A DNA stretch of 64,000 bases from assembly GCA_001599595.1 (NCBI GenBank), contig BCHH01000019.1:498411-562410 (forward strand), given 5' to 3'. Below are positions 34,098-46,079 of this stretch, in pieces. Position 1 is the first letter of the stretch; the number at the start of each line of letters is the position of its first letter. The notes beneath the pieces were generated by a model. The model was not told where the DNA came from. It searched no databases and worked only from the letters and a program-made list of their open reading frames with translations. The DNA comes from Beverwykella pulmonaria (lineage: Eukaryota > Ascomycota > Dothideomycetes > Pleosporales > Melanommataceae). Made by a program: the position numbers and the translations under genes.

Positions 34098-35953
34098 GGT
34101 TGGGAAGATGTACAGCACAAAAGGGGGGTGAGACGAGCATGAACATTGAGGCAGCAAAGGAAGCAATGCGGGAACGACGATCAATTTAGGAGGGGAAGTT
34201 CACGGGAGTCTGGATGCTTGGATGTTCAGGGTCCACAGGTGGGTTGTGGCTGAGAGCTTCAGCCCCCGCCTACGTCATAGTTGGGAACCGGCTGGACCAT
34301 GTTTAGATTAGCCAGGGCACAAGTGAATACTGGAGATGCATTTTCCGTGCTGTACTTCGCGAGCTTATATTTTAACACAAATAGTCCAAGATCTCGACCA
34401 ACGAACAGAAATTGGACTCACCCAGTAGACCTATCGCTCGGTATTTCGTCGAGCGAGTAAGGCGTAAGCTCCGCGAGAAGGGTCGCAGAGTCCCTCAGCA
34501 CGTCCCAAAGCAATTCGCTGCTGATTCTACTTGGTTGTTAGTTAACCCTGGAATGTAATCCCCAAAGTAAGCCACTCTACTGGAAAGTTCATTCCAAAAA
34601 AGGCGTTCGATACCTCCTTCATCCCACCTCCCCACATTGCAGTATGATTATGATCCATCACCCCAAGAACACAAATATGCAAGGGCTGTTCCATGATCAG
34701 TTGGAATTGCTATTACTGACTCCACGTCAAAAAGACTGGCCGTCACTATGAGGGACAGCCCCTAGAGCCTTTTAGATTGCAATATAAAATGCAAGTTGCA
34801 TAAGAACTGTCCGAGGATGGAGTGAGCGACCTTTTTGTGAATCCTTCAGTGGGGTGGGAAACGATGTGGGGGGATAACTGTGTTTTTACTCTCGCGTTGC
34901 ATTGTCAGGAGGTCACTCCGTTCGGCAATGTGGTTTTCAACGGAACCTCGGAATATGCCGTCTGCAGCTTCTTTGGGTGCTGCCTTGCGCCCAGCACAAT
35001 CTTTCTATCGCCCACACAGGCTTCTTGTTGCCACGTACTTACCGATATACATTATATATAACGATCACCGCGCTCAATCGATAACGAACTCCTCGAGACT
35101 CCCAATACCTCCTCGTCATTCTCAGGTCATTGGACGTTCACGCGGAGCATAGTTGACAGACTCCTATTCAGCAGATACAAGCGAAGTTTTCCTTTACAAT
35201 ACTCCAACATAAAATGTACGAGGACATTCTATTTTGTGCGAAGAACCCTCGTCAGCCCTGATTTTGGGGTGGTTCTTTGTTCCGAATATAAGCTTACGTT
35301 CTGATCAGCACTTATTCTACCGAATTTCTCACTCTGGTCACTCGACTTAGACTTATTTACCCGAATCCTTGTTCAATTTACAACAGTCCGTAATGACGTA
35401 TTGTTCTCGCAAGTCGTTGTCTATCCAGTGGTGAGACCGTAAACCAATCTTCAACGCTCCTATTCCCAATCAAACTGAAAAAATTCAGCCTCGAATCATA
35501 GACACTTACGAGCTTGACAAGGTAGACTAGGTTAACATAAATAGACCTTGGAAAATAACCAGCACAAAGTAATCTGCTCCCAAATCCCAAAAAAAGGTCA
35601 TCTGTTTCCCCTGTTGACATCTTAGACACCGAGATAGAACAAAAGAATATAGGACCGAAAACACTCAACAGGTATATTAAAGAGTACAGTGAGCCAATCC
35701 TGGGAGAGCCCGAGTGTCTCGGAAACTAGTGCAGGCAGAGAGCCAAGTCCAGGGGCTTTGTCTTCTGGTTCTTATGGCTAAGCAGAATATTCTCCCCAGC
35801 CAACAGATTACGGTCAACTACCAGGCTTAGTATTTCATAGGCTGTCAGTGTCTTTGTGGGGTGTGCATCCTTTGTAATTACCCCAACACAGCTAATCCTT
35901 TGAAAACCAAGTCCCTCCCAGCGGCCACAGGCACTTCGTTTGCGGCGCCTCTG
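34098..35953. other. 1.9-kb region with no supported gene
   Basis: AT-rich in large parts with no long open frame that begins with ATG and shows protein-like features. The segment next to 34100 should be the promoter of the ankyrin-protein gene. Confidence 0.35.
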
Positions 35954-36170
35954 AGGAAAAAGGAGACTTAAAGATGACGATGACTATGAGGACTCTGCTC
36001 CTAGTAAGCCTAAGAAAACCAAAAAAAAAGTCTCCCAAAGATACCGATGAAGACGCCTAAGAAGGCAACTAGGAAGGCGAAAGAGGTAAAGAGGGAGGAC
36101 ACAGATGAAGATTGTGTATTTCACAGAAGACGGGATAGACACCGTTACGGAGAGATATGTAAGCCTTGGA
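35954..36170 (+). pseudogene. Possible relic of a Lys/Asp-rich coding sequence
   Basis: Two neighbouring frames read like pieces of one charged protein: DDDDYEDSAPSKPKKTKKK up to an A-rich run near 36020, then, after a frame change, MKTPKKATRKAKEV and KREDTDED. Stops flank both pieces and no splice sites join them. Low-complexity purine-rich DNA could mimic this, so the call is weak. Confidence 0.25.
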
Positions 36171-36553
36171 GCGAAAAGTGAGGTAAGTGTATATATTTCT
36201 TCGTAGTTAAAAGCATATACATCAGTTCGATCTCAACTTTCTTCTCCTTTGTCTTGTTTGCCCGCTTAGTCACCATATACTCGGTAAGCTTGTCTCAATG
36301 ACCTCATGCGTGCGACGTTATCGCGTTTCACTCGATTAGTTTACGTTTCCTGTTCTATCTCACAACATGTTGGTAAGTCAATTTGCGTTTACCGTTTGTC
36401 TCACTGAAAGTGGTCCGCTTGCTGATTTTATCTACGTTGAAAGTAACCCAGACCAACCGCTGCTAGTCTCACAGCTTCTAAAAATAAGAGCTACGAACTT
36501 CCTTGGAGCAGACTCCATAGCCTTACCTCTAGTGATACCAATCAGCACACACA
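36171..36553. other. 3' flank of NOP12, no supported gene
   Basis: About 380 bp of AT-rich sequence between the relic and the NOP12 stop codon. Confidence 0.3.
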
Positions 36554-38260
36554 CTAGTCCGTTTTCCTCTTTCCGCCCGAAGCTTTCCACGCCGTACCTC
36601 TCTTGGCACTTCTGCCTTTTGGCTTCCCAATCTTCTTCTTATTCAACTTCAATCCACTGCTGTTCCCCTTACTTGCCCGATGGCCCTCAAACACGAACGA
36701 TTCCGCCGTCTTGAACTGCCCCGCTTTGCTGAGAACAGCACGCGCACGTCCCAATTTTGATTTGGCCTCTTCGCTGATTTTGGGGTTGTATCCACCCTTC
36801 GACTTCGATACAGGCGCTTTGAGCTTGGATAGATATGACGGAGGAGGCTGCGCGTTACGCTTCTGCTGTTTTGCGCGCGAGACGCGCAATTTTCGGGGGA
36901 GCAGCGGTGGATAGCTCTGCTCGTTGAACTGCAGCGCCGCTTCCACGCCATTCTCGTCTTCGAACTGGACGTATGCAATGCCTTTTCCGACGCGGGTCTT
37001 GGAATCGCGGATGACGCGCACGTTCTCCACTTTGCCTGCTTTGCTGAATTGGACCCATAAGCCCTCTTCTACGTCGCTTGGAGGCCGGTTGCTCGGCTTT
37101 TTTCCCTCCGAGGCGTCGAGAGCGCTCTCGTCATCGACAAAGCCGAGATTGCCGACAAAGACGCACCGGCGATGGTCCACCTTTGCGGGGTGTGTGACGG
37201 AATCGACGCGGAGATGGCGCCCCAGAACGATGGTGCCATTTAGCTTCCTTGAAGCCTCGCGAGCAGCCTCTTTGGTGGAGTAGACGGCGTATGCATTCGT
37301 GCTCTTGGTGGTAGCGTCCATGACCTCCTTCTTCGCAAACGCAGCCTTCTTTGGCAGTGAGCTGGAGAAGGCGGTGGATCGGAAGCGCAGTGACTCGACT
37401 TTGTGCGGGTGCCGAGACTTGTGGTCTGGCAGATCAGCAAGGAAGGATCCAAGATGCTGAAGCAGTGTCTTTTTGGCGGGTTTGGACGTGATGGCCTCGC
37501 TAGAGACGTTGGACAGAAATACGGTGCGGGTCGCCTTCTCGATCTCGTCCCCGTCGTCGCCCTTGGTTTCCGTCAACGTCTCATGCCTGGGGACGGTGAA
37601 GACTTCCTCGTCTGAGTCTTCCGATGGGCCGGGAGCGTCTCCATCGCCCTGCTCGACAGCGCTCGTCTTCCGCTTCTTCTGGCGCTTTTCCTCCGCGATG
37701 GCTTCCTCTTTCGCTTCCTCGCGTGCGATCTTCTGCATATACACGTCTTCTAATTCTTCCTTGTTGCCTGCCCGCTTGCGCTTCTTACTCAGCCTGTCCG
37801 GGAGCCCATTCATGACGGACTCTTGTACTTTGGCAAGCACAGCGTCGTCGTCGGATTCGGGCTGCTCGTCATCGTCATCGTCGAAGTCTGGTGCACCAGC
37901 ATCCTCTGCCTCATCCTCATTCTCTGAATCCTCGCTGCCGGATTCTTCACTCAACGGCTCGGACAGCTCGTCGTCATCCTGCTCGTCAGCGCTAGCGTCC
38001 TCGACTTTGGCCTTTGGGGTGAGGTGTGCATATCGAGACTTTGGCGGGGGCTGCACTGGGCCTGACTGTGGCACTGATTAGCTATTTTTGCCCAGTGTGA
38101 AGCTGGGCGGAATTTGCCGCGGGTTCAGAATACGCACACTGCTCGCGAACAGCGAGGCCAGGCTGGGGTCCAGCGCTTTCCTTGGGACAGAGATGAAAGA
38201 TTTGTTCTTTTCTGCGTGACTGCTCGCTTTTTCAGCGCGGTGGAGGGCTGCTTTGGCCAT
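36554..38260 (-). CDS. NOP12: Nucleolar RNA-binding protein Nop12
   Basis: Nucleolar protein needed for 25S rRNA maturation in the pre-60S particle. Exons 38260..38138 and 38065..36554 give 544 aa. A GTGCGT donor and CCACAG acceptor join LFASS to SGPVQPPPK in phase 0. The N-terminal third is acidic (DFDDDDDEQPESDDD) with basic nuclear-localisation clusters (KKRKRAG, KRQKKRK). Two RNA-recognition motifs follow, marked by RNP2 TVFLSNVS and CVFVGNLGF and by RNP1-like KGIAYVQFE. The tail is very basic (KLNKKKIGKPKGRSAKRG). It is divergent from SDS3. Confidence 0.94.
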
Positions 38261-38720
38261 ATTCACGAATTCCTTGTTGGTGGGCAGCAAGCACGATACA
38301 AATTTTGGCGGTGCCAAGGTCGAGGTTGCGCTCACCGCCCTGGCACGTGCCCGGAACAATTACGCTCTAAGACAGCAGCCGGCAGGTGAGCCCCGGCGTG
38401 AACGCAGTGCTCTCTCCAGCTCGCCCTCCGCTTCTCCCCCACACACACGCCTATGCAGCACCGCGACCGCCGCCTGCCCTCCTACAGCTGCCCATCACTT
38501 CGTTCCCGCCCATCTTCACCATCCGCAGAATTGCCCTCGAAGCACCCCTCAACGCTCGTGTCGCTCCCGTGGGCAACACGGATTCTGCCCGCACGCTGCG
38601 CCCAGAGGCCGCCTCCCTCCACCACGACGCTCCTACATCTCAGGCCTCGAAGACCGGCTCCAGATCACATCCACGCAAAATTGGGCGATACTCGACACAC
38701 CCTTTCCGCCTGGGCGCACC
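38261..38720. promoter_or_regulatory. Divergent promoter region, NOP12 / SDS3
   Basis: 460 bp between the two start codons. The half adjoining SDS3 is C-rich with CA tracts, as in fungal 5' UTRs. No gene is supported inside. Confidence 0.45.
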
Positions 38721-41352
38721 ATGAGCGCGTTTCCGCGAGTGAGGAGGAGCAGGTCGAAAACAGCGCCAGAGGCCGCCGCCGACATCACACACTCGAACGG
38801 TATGTGCTCGTCCTTCCTGAGAGCTACACACACACACTACACCCTCCAGCGTTGTCCATTCGCGCGTCGGAGCGCTCGCGCGGCTCTTTCGGCGTCGCGG
38901 TAGAGCTGTTGCGTCAACCGAGCGAGGACAGGGCCGCGGAAACCCACCGCTCGATCGCGCTCCCCCGCAACCGCATTTGTGTGTATCCTGTTCCTCACTA
39001 ACATGTCCTGGCTGTCTAGGCACGATCCCGACCTCCAAGGACGACCGACCCAACCCCTCTTCCACACCCTTGCCCTCCCGTCTCGCTGCGCCGGCAATTT
39101 TAACAGGCCCAGCGCCCATAACCGCTTCAAACGGCGACGGAGACATGCTGTCAGCGCTGTCATCGTCGAGTCTACCGACTCCAACCCCACAACGAGACGA
39201 GACCATGGCGAGCACTAGGGACGACTTCGACGATCTCCCCGACAACCGGTCTAGCAGCCTGAGCGAGCTTGGAGACGCTTCTGATGAGCATTCTGAGCCC
39301 ACTCCGCGAGCTCCTGCAGCTGCAGACTTGGACGATCCAGACTCGGAGGCAGAAACAGAGCGCCTGGAGGCCACACCTCGAAAATTGACCCGCACCATGA
39401 CAAACACGTCAATGGGCTCGGAACCACTGTACGAGAGAACTCCAAGTAAGCTAATACACTCGAAGACGATAGACCAGGAGGACTCGCCGACCCTGCCGCT
39501 CAGCCGAGACGATGTTGGTGCATATTCTTATCCCGTTTCTTTGGAGGTCGCGAAAGATGCTGAGACGCTTGCCACGCTTTACAAGGGGGAATTCGTGGGA
39601 CAGAAAAGAAAGCGATCAAGCGGAGTGAGCAGCTCTGCCGATGAGCCGGCCGATGAGCCAGCGAGAAAGCGAAGCAGCACCGCCAGGAGTCCCACGCTGA
39701 ACGGCAGCCAAGAAGCCATAGCAGATAGCTCGGAACAAGTTGACGTGGAAGAAGCGCTTGACAATGCCGAAGAGCGTATTTCACAGCTCGCACAGGAAGA
39801 CATTGAGCTGGAAGAACAACAGGCCGATGTCGCAGCAGAGACCGTTAGTGAGATGGCTACTGTTGCGAAACTCACAAAACCCCGGAAAGGAGGCAGGAGA
39901 GGAAAGCGGAAAGTGGATGATAATAGTCACACCGGCAGTGAGGCTATTGCGAGCACGGAGGCGCAAGACCCCGAAGCCGAGGGCGACAACGACGACGAAG
40001 ACAGCGGATCTCGAGACGAAGAAGGCAAGTGGTACTATGCAATTCAGCACTGGACATATGCTAACGGCATCTTGCAGCTGCCAAAAAAAAGAACGCGATC
40101 GATGAATTGTCGAAGATCGAAAAGAAGTTCAAGATCTTCCGGGAGAAGTACGCGATCCACCAACACATGACGGGTATGCACGTAGCTAATCGTGAACAGA
40201 CTGTGCGACGAGCAGATTGCTCAGTACGAACAAGAGCTAGAAATGCTCAAGCAGCCGAACTGCCTCCACCCCGAGTACCTTGCCATGATCAAATGCATAG
40301 ACGACCGACGAGACGAGAAGATCGCATATGAAAGGCAGCTACTACGATATAAGCAGGAGAACCTCAAAATAATAACAGCCGCCGAGAGGCACCAGCTGCA
40401 TAGTCAGTTCTTCCAAACCGTTAGGGACGCGCGGGACAACATACTATCAGATTGCAACCAACGGATATACGAGTTGCAGAGAGGACGTAGACAACTAGGT
40501 GTCGAGGAGATTGAGTATTCCATGAGGTTGCCTGAAAAGCGTTCCGAGCAGATTCGACAACAAGCAGCGTACAACCTCGAGGTCTCCATTCTATCTGGGG
40601 TTGCGAAATACGTCGGCTTCCCAGCTGCACCCGAGATTAGGCCTGCGCGGCCTTCTGAAATTGACGATGATCTTCGAGCAATGAAGGCGAGCCGGATCCT
40701 TACCCTGCGTTGTCACACCTCAGCTAACTCGGACGCATAGATCACAACCCGCCCGGTCGTACCTCCGCCCTACGTTCGTCCATACCACCGAACATCGGCT
40801 GCTGATGAAGCAGCTGCAGAAGAGCAATTCATCGAGAGGACGCCATGGGCAAACCCGCAACATCCGGCTCACCAACAATCACACTATGCCCCAGGACCCA
40901 CACGGACGCCAAGTCAAACTTATCAGACACCAGCTGGCCAGAGACGAATGGTTGATGTCCATGCTCCAAGCGGATCTGCTTCAACCATTGAAGCCGCCTC
41001 CAACCCTCCTAGCACAAGTAATGGCCGAATTCGCGAATCGGAATCACCAGTGTTACACATGAAGCGACACCCAAATGATCACGCCCTTTATTCCGAGACT
41101 CCAGTTTCTCATCCTCGAACTATTGCAGGTCTGGCAAGGGAGTCCTACGCCAGCAATTCACGCATACTGTCCAGTCCTGCACAACCTCACATCGAGGAAG
41201 AGCAGGGCAGCCGCTGGGGTGGCAGCATACGACCGCCGGGTGGGCCTCCATCCATTCCAGGACGACCAGACGCAGTCCGCGTGCCCTTAACGCAGCGAAG
41301 CAGTCTTGGCACAGTGAGCGTTGGTAGTGGTAACAGTCTTTTCGGACGGTAG
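38721..41352 (+). CDS. SDS3: Sds3-family subunit of the Sin3-Rpd3 histone deacetylase complex
   Basis: Structural subunit that holds the Rpd3L/Sin3 deacetylase complex together for transcriptional repression. Five exons (38721..38799, 39020..40024, 40078..40147, 40200..40686, 40741..41352) give 750 aa. The first half is acidic and disordered. The Sds3 domain begins at KKKNAIDELSKIEKKFKIF and continues through EQIAQYEQELEMLKQPNC and LHPEYLAMIKCIDDRRDEKI, forming long coiled coils. The C-terminus is Pro/Ser-rich. Introns 2 and 4 fit only if their donors are GC rather than GT (AAG|GCAAGT and AAG|GCGAGC). Both then restore frame exactly, giving RDEEAAKKKNAID and LRAMKITTRPV. Confidence 0.88.
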
Positions 41353-43341
41353 CTCTCCCTTCCATAATGTCTCTTGTATGAATGACAACGGCCTGCTTTG
41401 GATGTTGGCTACAGGCCTTCAGCTTCTATTTGGGTTTGCGCACGACGATGTGCTCTTTGATTTTCCTGCTCTTTGTTCTCTGGGCTGCATTGTTACGCGG
41501 TTCTAGAGCCGATCTGGACGGCATGGACGGCATGGGATGTATATGGATGAGTGGCATAAGGCATGCAGCATATATCCCCACTTTACCGGCGATGATTTTC
41601 TTCTTTCCAAGGCGAGATACTTCGACATTTTTCTTCAAATAGACATTCCACTCCTATGGAGGGTTTCGTCTTTTGGTGCTATTTCTTTGTTTAGCGCAGG
41701 AGACCGTCGGCTTTGTACGAATGATGTCAATGATACCTTGGAGCCTATTTAATCATTCAATGTTCGCCATACTTTTGATCTATGCCTTGGTGATGCCCCT
41801 CTATGTCGGGGCGTTTGAAGGTAGGCATGGTCAGGCGGCAAGTCCTAACAGGCACGGACAGAGTTGTTCAGTTGATACTTTTGCTCTTTTAAGAGAATAC
41901 CGTACGGGATTGGCACATTCGGTAGGTGTCATAGCAGAGAGGAGCGGAATGAAATGGAGAGAAGAAAGAGGTGTGCTGATGCTGATGTGTTGCCTACAGA
42001 GTGGTCCAATGAACGGCAAGTTTAGGCGCTAGCAATGTTGGTGGGGATGTACGGTGGACGGGTTGTTGGGTTTCGTGCAACCAATAAACGAGCCCCACAC
42101 ATCAAATTTTTAGTTAGTGTACGACGAGTATTCTCTTTATTACTACTTACGTAGCTAGTTGTCGCGCAATTAGCCTTCAACAACACCAGGAGGAAGAGTT
42201 TTACCTATAAGCAACTAAGAACTTAGTAAGCAAAGGAGTGAAGTGTCACTGCAGCATTTGTACGATAAAAGAGGTGGAATGTTGGCCGGAAATTACCTAC
42301 AGAAAATCATATCAAAAATCGTATTTAGGTGTTGTTCTTTGAGGTTGGCCTAGAGGAATGTCAGATACTAGAGGTGATTCGGGGAAGGCCATAGGCTTAG
42401 GAAATAACCAACGCCAGGCAGCCTACAATTGTATTAGGCAAGTTCCTTTACTACGCGAGCTGCATCTCGCTCTTCTCTTGGTGGGGTAGTGCTTGCTCTA
42501 ACTATGTCCACGATAATCATAGTGCGAGCTGCTTAAAGGAAATGACAACCGCAAGCTCTAGTACGACTACTAGAGGGAGACTAATCAATGTCACTCCTAG
42601 TCTTCCGGCTCTCCAAAGGATGGCAACAACAAGGGTGGTTGTGCTTGCTTTAGTGGTGGAAGCTCCTGCAGGATTGCTGGTGCTTAGGGCAGAGGCATCG
42701 TGTCTGGTGCTTAAGATATGGGCATTATGTATCGTACGACTAGATTACTATGTCAGCAATTAGGGTCCGTCTGTTTGGTACACACATCTCTCTATGGTAT
42801 TATCTACTCTCTATGTAGATGGAATAGAATATTTGATCTTTGATTTATGATTGAATACGGCTTGATGCAATATAGAAATGTGTACCTACCAATAAATTGA
42901 GTGGCCGATGACTTGGGATTCTTGCGGGTAGACGGCGCGTTGCAAGCATCAAAATTTCATGCTGTCTATCATAAGATTCCCTCGATACTTCCAACACATT
43001 CATGGATGCATCTTGAGCAACCATGTTGGTTCGATTCGCGCGAAAGGATGCCATGGCGTGCTTCGGTAGCTGTCTTGCAACACCAAGCCAACCCCACACT
43101 ACCTGACCATGCATCGCGAACATGCTGCCACAGCTCGCCATTCGAGAATTCGGGTTACGCCCAGTTGGGATCCGGTATCTGCATCAAGAGAGGTCCCGTT
43201 ATGCCTTTCGCTTATTATTTACCTTTGTGGACATCTGAGCCGTTCGAATCGACATTCAGGTCCTTGAGTTTCATATAAAATCTATCACAAGAACAGTTCT
43301 TTGAAGGCTTTGATATCAACCTTCTACTTCTATAGATTCAA
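41353..43341. other. 2.0-kb region with no supported gene
   Basis: The SDS3 3' UTR is at the left and the dioxygenase promoter at the right. The middle (about 42050-42800) is AT-richer with scattered stops in all frames and may be an old repeat, but no terminal repeats or coding similarity were found. Confidence 0.35.
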
Positions 43342-44671
43342 ATGGCAACTCTCGAAGCATACAAGCACATCTCTCCTGACTCGGGTCAACCAACGATCCT
43401 TCACCCTGTACTCACCCACCACATTTTCAATCTCAAATCATACTGATCATTTCACAAGAACTTCAACCCCAAAATCCGCGCCTGGAACCCACCCGACCCC
43501 CTCCGTCAGGAGATCACTCCACCAAAGGACCGTGCGCACTTCGCAGATCCGCAGAAACGCTCTCTCCTTGCTGTCGCGACAGCTACCGATCTCACAGAAT
43601 CCATCGGCACGCTCCTCACCGGCGTTCAGCTCTCCCAACTCAATGGCCCACAGCTGGATGAACTGGCCCTTCTCGTTGCAGAGCGCGGCGTCGTCTTCTT
43701 CCGCGACCAGGACCTCACCACCTCCGCCCAAGAGAAGCTCTTCTTGCACTACGGGATCTTGGACAAACACCCGGCGCAAAAAGATGGAAAGCACGTAACC
43801 ATTAAGGGATCAAATTCAGACCACAGAAAGGATAGCGTGTACACACCCTGGCCACAGGCGGGCTGGCACGCAGACACGAGTTTCGAGATCAATCCGCCGA
43901 GCTACTCAATGCTGAGGATGGAGGAACATCCCCCCGTGGGTGGGGACACGGCGTGGGTGAGCCAGTACGGACTCTTTGACGCTTTATCCCCCACCTACCA
44001 GAAACTGTTCGAGGGCTTGCATGCCGTGCACACCTCCCGCCTTCAATACGATACCATTCTCGATCTATGGGGCGTGGGACCAAATAGGCCGCCAATCGAC
44101 ATGCATCACCCCGCTGTGCGAACACATCCTGTTACTGGCCTCAAGGCGTGGAACGTGAACGAAGGCTTTGTAACGGGCTTCGCGGAGCTAAAAAAGGCCG
44201 AGAGCGATAAGTTGCTTGACTTTTCAATCAGCCATATTCATGCTGCGGATGATGAGTTAGTGCGGTGGAAGTGGGAGGTCGGCAGTGTGGCGATGTGGGA
44301 CAACAGGGTAGCAGTGCATAGGGTCATTCCTGGAAAGTATAAGGCGGGGAGTAGAAGGGGGGTTAGAACGACGGTTTTCGGGGAGAAACGTAAGTATATT
44401 CATGAGGTTTGGCGTGCGTAAGGCTGATGAGTGCACAGCGTATTATGATCCGAACAGTGAAAGTCGAGATCAGAGAGTGGAAAGGTTAGCGAAGAGCGCC
44501 GAGAAATCATGTGGGAATGTTGAGATTAAGACCAACGGCAATGCTACTAAGGAGACGGACCAAGAGGCTGTCACCGCCCAGACAAGAGCTGTTGACACTA
44601 AATTGAATGGCTATGCGGAGAAAGAGCCGGACAATAATATCGAAGCCCAGAATGGAAATGCAGAGCTATGA
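43342..44671 (+). CDS. TauD/TfdA-family Fe(II)/2-oxoglutarate-dependent dioxygenase
   Basis: Predicted oxygenase of the Jlp1/taurine dioxygenase type, acting on sulfonates or related small acids. Exons 43342..43407, 43459..44389 and 44439..44671 give 409 aa. The iron ligands are His159 and Asp161 (GWHADTSFE) and His309 (VAVHRVIPG); Arg325 (RRGVRTTVFGEK) fits the 2-oxoglutarate-binding Arg. The last intron (GTAAGT donor) joins GEK to PYYDPNSESRDQR, the usual family ending. The first intron uses an ACAAG acceptor, chosen because it restores frame. A low-complexity tail of about 60 residues (Asn/Glu/Thr-rich) follows the conserved end. Fungal homologues serve sulfur acquisition, but the substrate here is unproven. 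Confidence 0.9.
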
Positions 44672-45272
44672 AACGATCAAGCATTGTAAGCCCAGAGAAT
44701 TGATAAAATCAACCGGATCAATGTGAAGATACTAAGTAACAACAAATAGAAATGCTGAGGAACAAATAACGGCCTGGCATGAGCACGGTGAACGAAAAAC
44801 CACATTTGCGGATTAGTGCAATAGCTTGTAGTTACGACAGTGCCGAGGTACTTTAAGTCATTCTTAAAGCTCATAGGTCTTTAGATGCAGGATCAGAGTC
44901 CATGTTCCCATGATCTAAGATTTTGGAGAGTTAACGACAGACTAGCTGTGTGATATATTGCTTAATCGGGTTAGCGTTCATATCTCCTGCATCTTCGATG
45001 CTAATATTGTAACGTTAACCGTCCATTACATGATAGTTCGTCTTCATCAGCACCGCCTCCATATTTTATTGGCTCTGATGAACTCTCCCTAGGAAGATGC
45101 TATGAACTAGTAAGTATGCGGTTGAAAACGAGTAGTATACCATGAATGACAAAACTTGGCCCCAAATTATCTCTATCTTCCATCAGACTACCATGCGAGT
45201 ATTCCTATTCAAAAAGGTTATGCCTTCCTCGTGATCAACATCCCACCCTCCTTTCCTCCCACCGTAGCCACC
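44672..45272. other. Intergenic region, no supported gene
   Basis: 600 bp of AT-rich sequence between the dioxygenase stop codon and the DUF829 relic. It should hold the dioxygenase 3' UTR. Confidence 0.35.
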
Positions 45273-45652
45273 ATGTCAACCTCCACCATTATCACCGAAG
45301 CCAACCCCAACACAACCCTCTACCAAACCTCCCCCTTCCCCTTCCGAGCTCGTCGTTCTCTGTACCTAGCTTAGCGCCTCCCCAAAACACATCTCTAAAT
45401 ATCTCTCTCTACCAGGCCCTCACCCCTACACCCCCAATCCTCTTCATCGAATCTCATGTCGGCTCCAACAACACAACACAACTCCTGCTCTCATACTGTG
45501 AGAAAACAGGGGAAGGATTGCCACTACAGGGAATGATATGTGATTCCAGCCCTGCGAAGGGCGAGTACTGGAAGAGCTGTCACTCTATGATCCAGTTCCT
45601 TCCCAAAAACCTTGCTTTTTGGTTGGTAAGAGGTGTGATGGCGCATGGCTGA
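45273..45652 (+). pseudogene. Decayed DUF829 (TMEM53-like) gene
   Basis: The N-terminal frame reads MSTSTIITEANPNTTLYQ then TSPFPF, the usual start of fungal DUF829 proteins. The following sequence continues in a different frame: SLYQALTPTPPILFIESHVG, then TTQLLLSYCEKTGEGLPL, then MICDSSPAKGEYWKS. This order matches the alpha/beta-hydrolase-like DUF829 family. The frame change at about 45345 has no splice sites, and the segment between LFIES and the GSN-x-TTQLLLSY block, normally tens of residues with the nucleophile region, is missing. I infer a frameshifted, internally deleted relic. The family function is poorly known. Confidence 0.6.
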
Positions 45653-46079
45653 TCACACCTGGAGTCACAATAACAACATGCTCTGATACTGAGGCAGTTT
45701 ATAGCACAAACTAAGCACAAACTCCATTCATACTTCCAAACATCACTGTTCCAGGGGACCGGACTATCGATTTATCGTTCTACTATTCAACAGTTCAAAA
45801 CTACTTAAATAAGAACGACAGGCTCTATACTAAGGGATCTCGAGCGCCCATATTCCATGAGCGACTATGTAGTGATACCTAGGTGAGTGCAGAATAGTTA
45901 TAGAGATCTCAATGAAATAACTGAAGGCTGAATACTGCGAATTATCAACCAATGATGAAATTCAACGCTGGAGTCATCTTCGGTACGTATTCATGTAAAG
46001 TAGTCTGTTCTCCATAGTCTTCAATCTACCAGCTTAGTCATTCTTGGCTTCATACAGATGTCAAAGCCCCGACTTGACA
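45653..46079. other. Convergent intergenic region
   Basis: About 430 bp between the relic and the hemerythrin-like gene's stop codon. No supported gene was seen. Confidence 0.35.

Noticed and set aside
39448..39479. GTAAGC...CCAG segment inside SDS3 exon 2 resembling an intron
   Set aside because: Only 32 nt, with a branch-like motif too close to the donor. The sequence is open in frame and was kept as coding.
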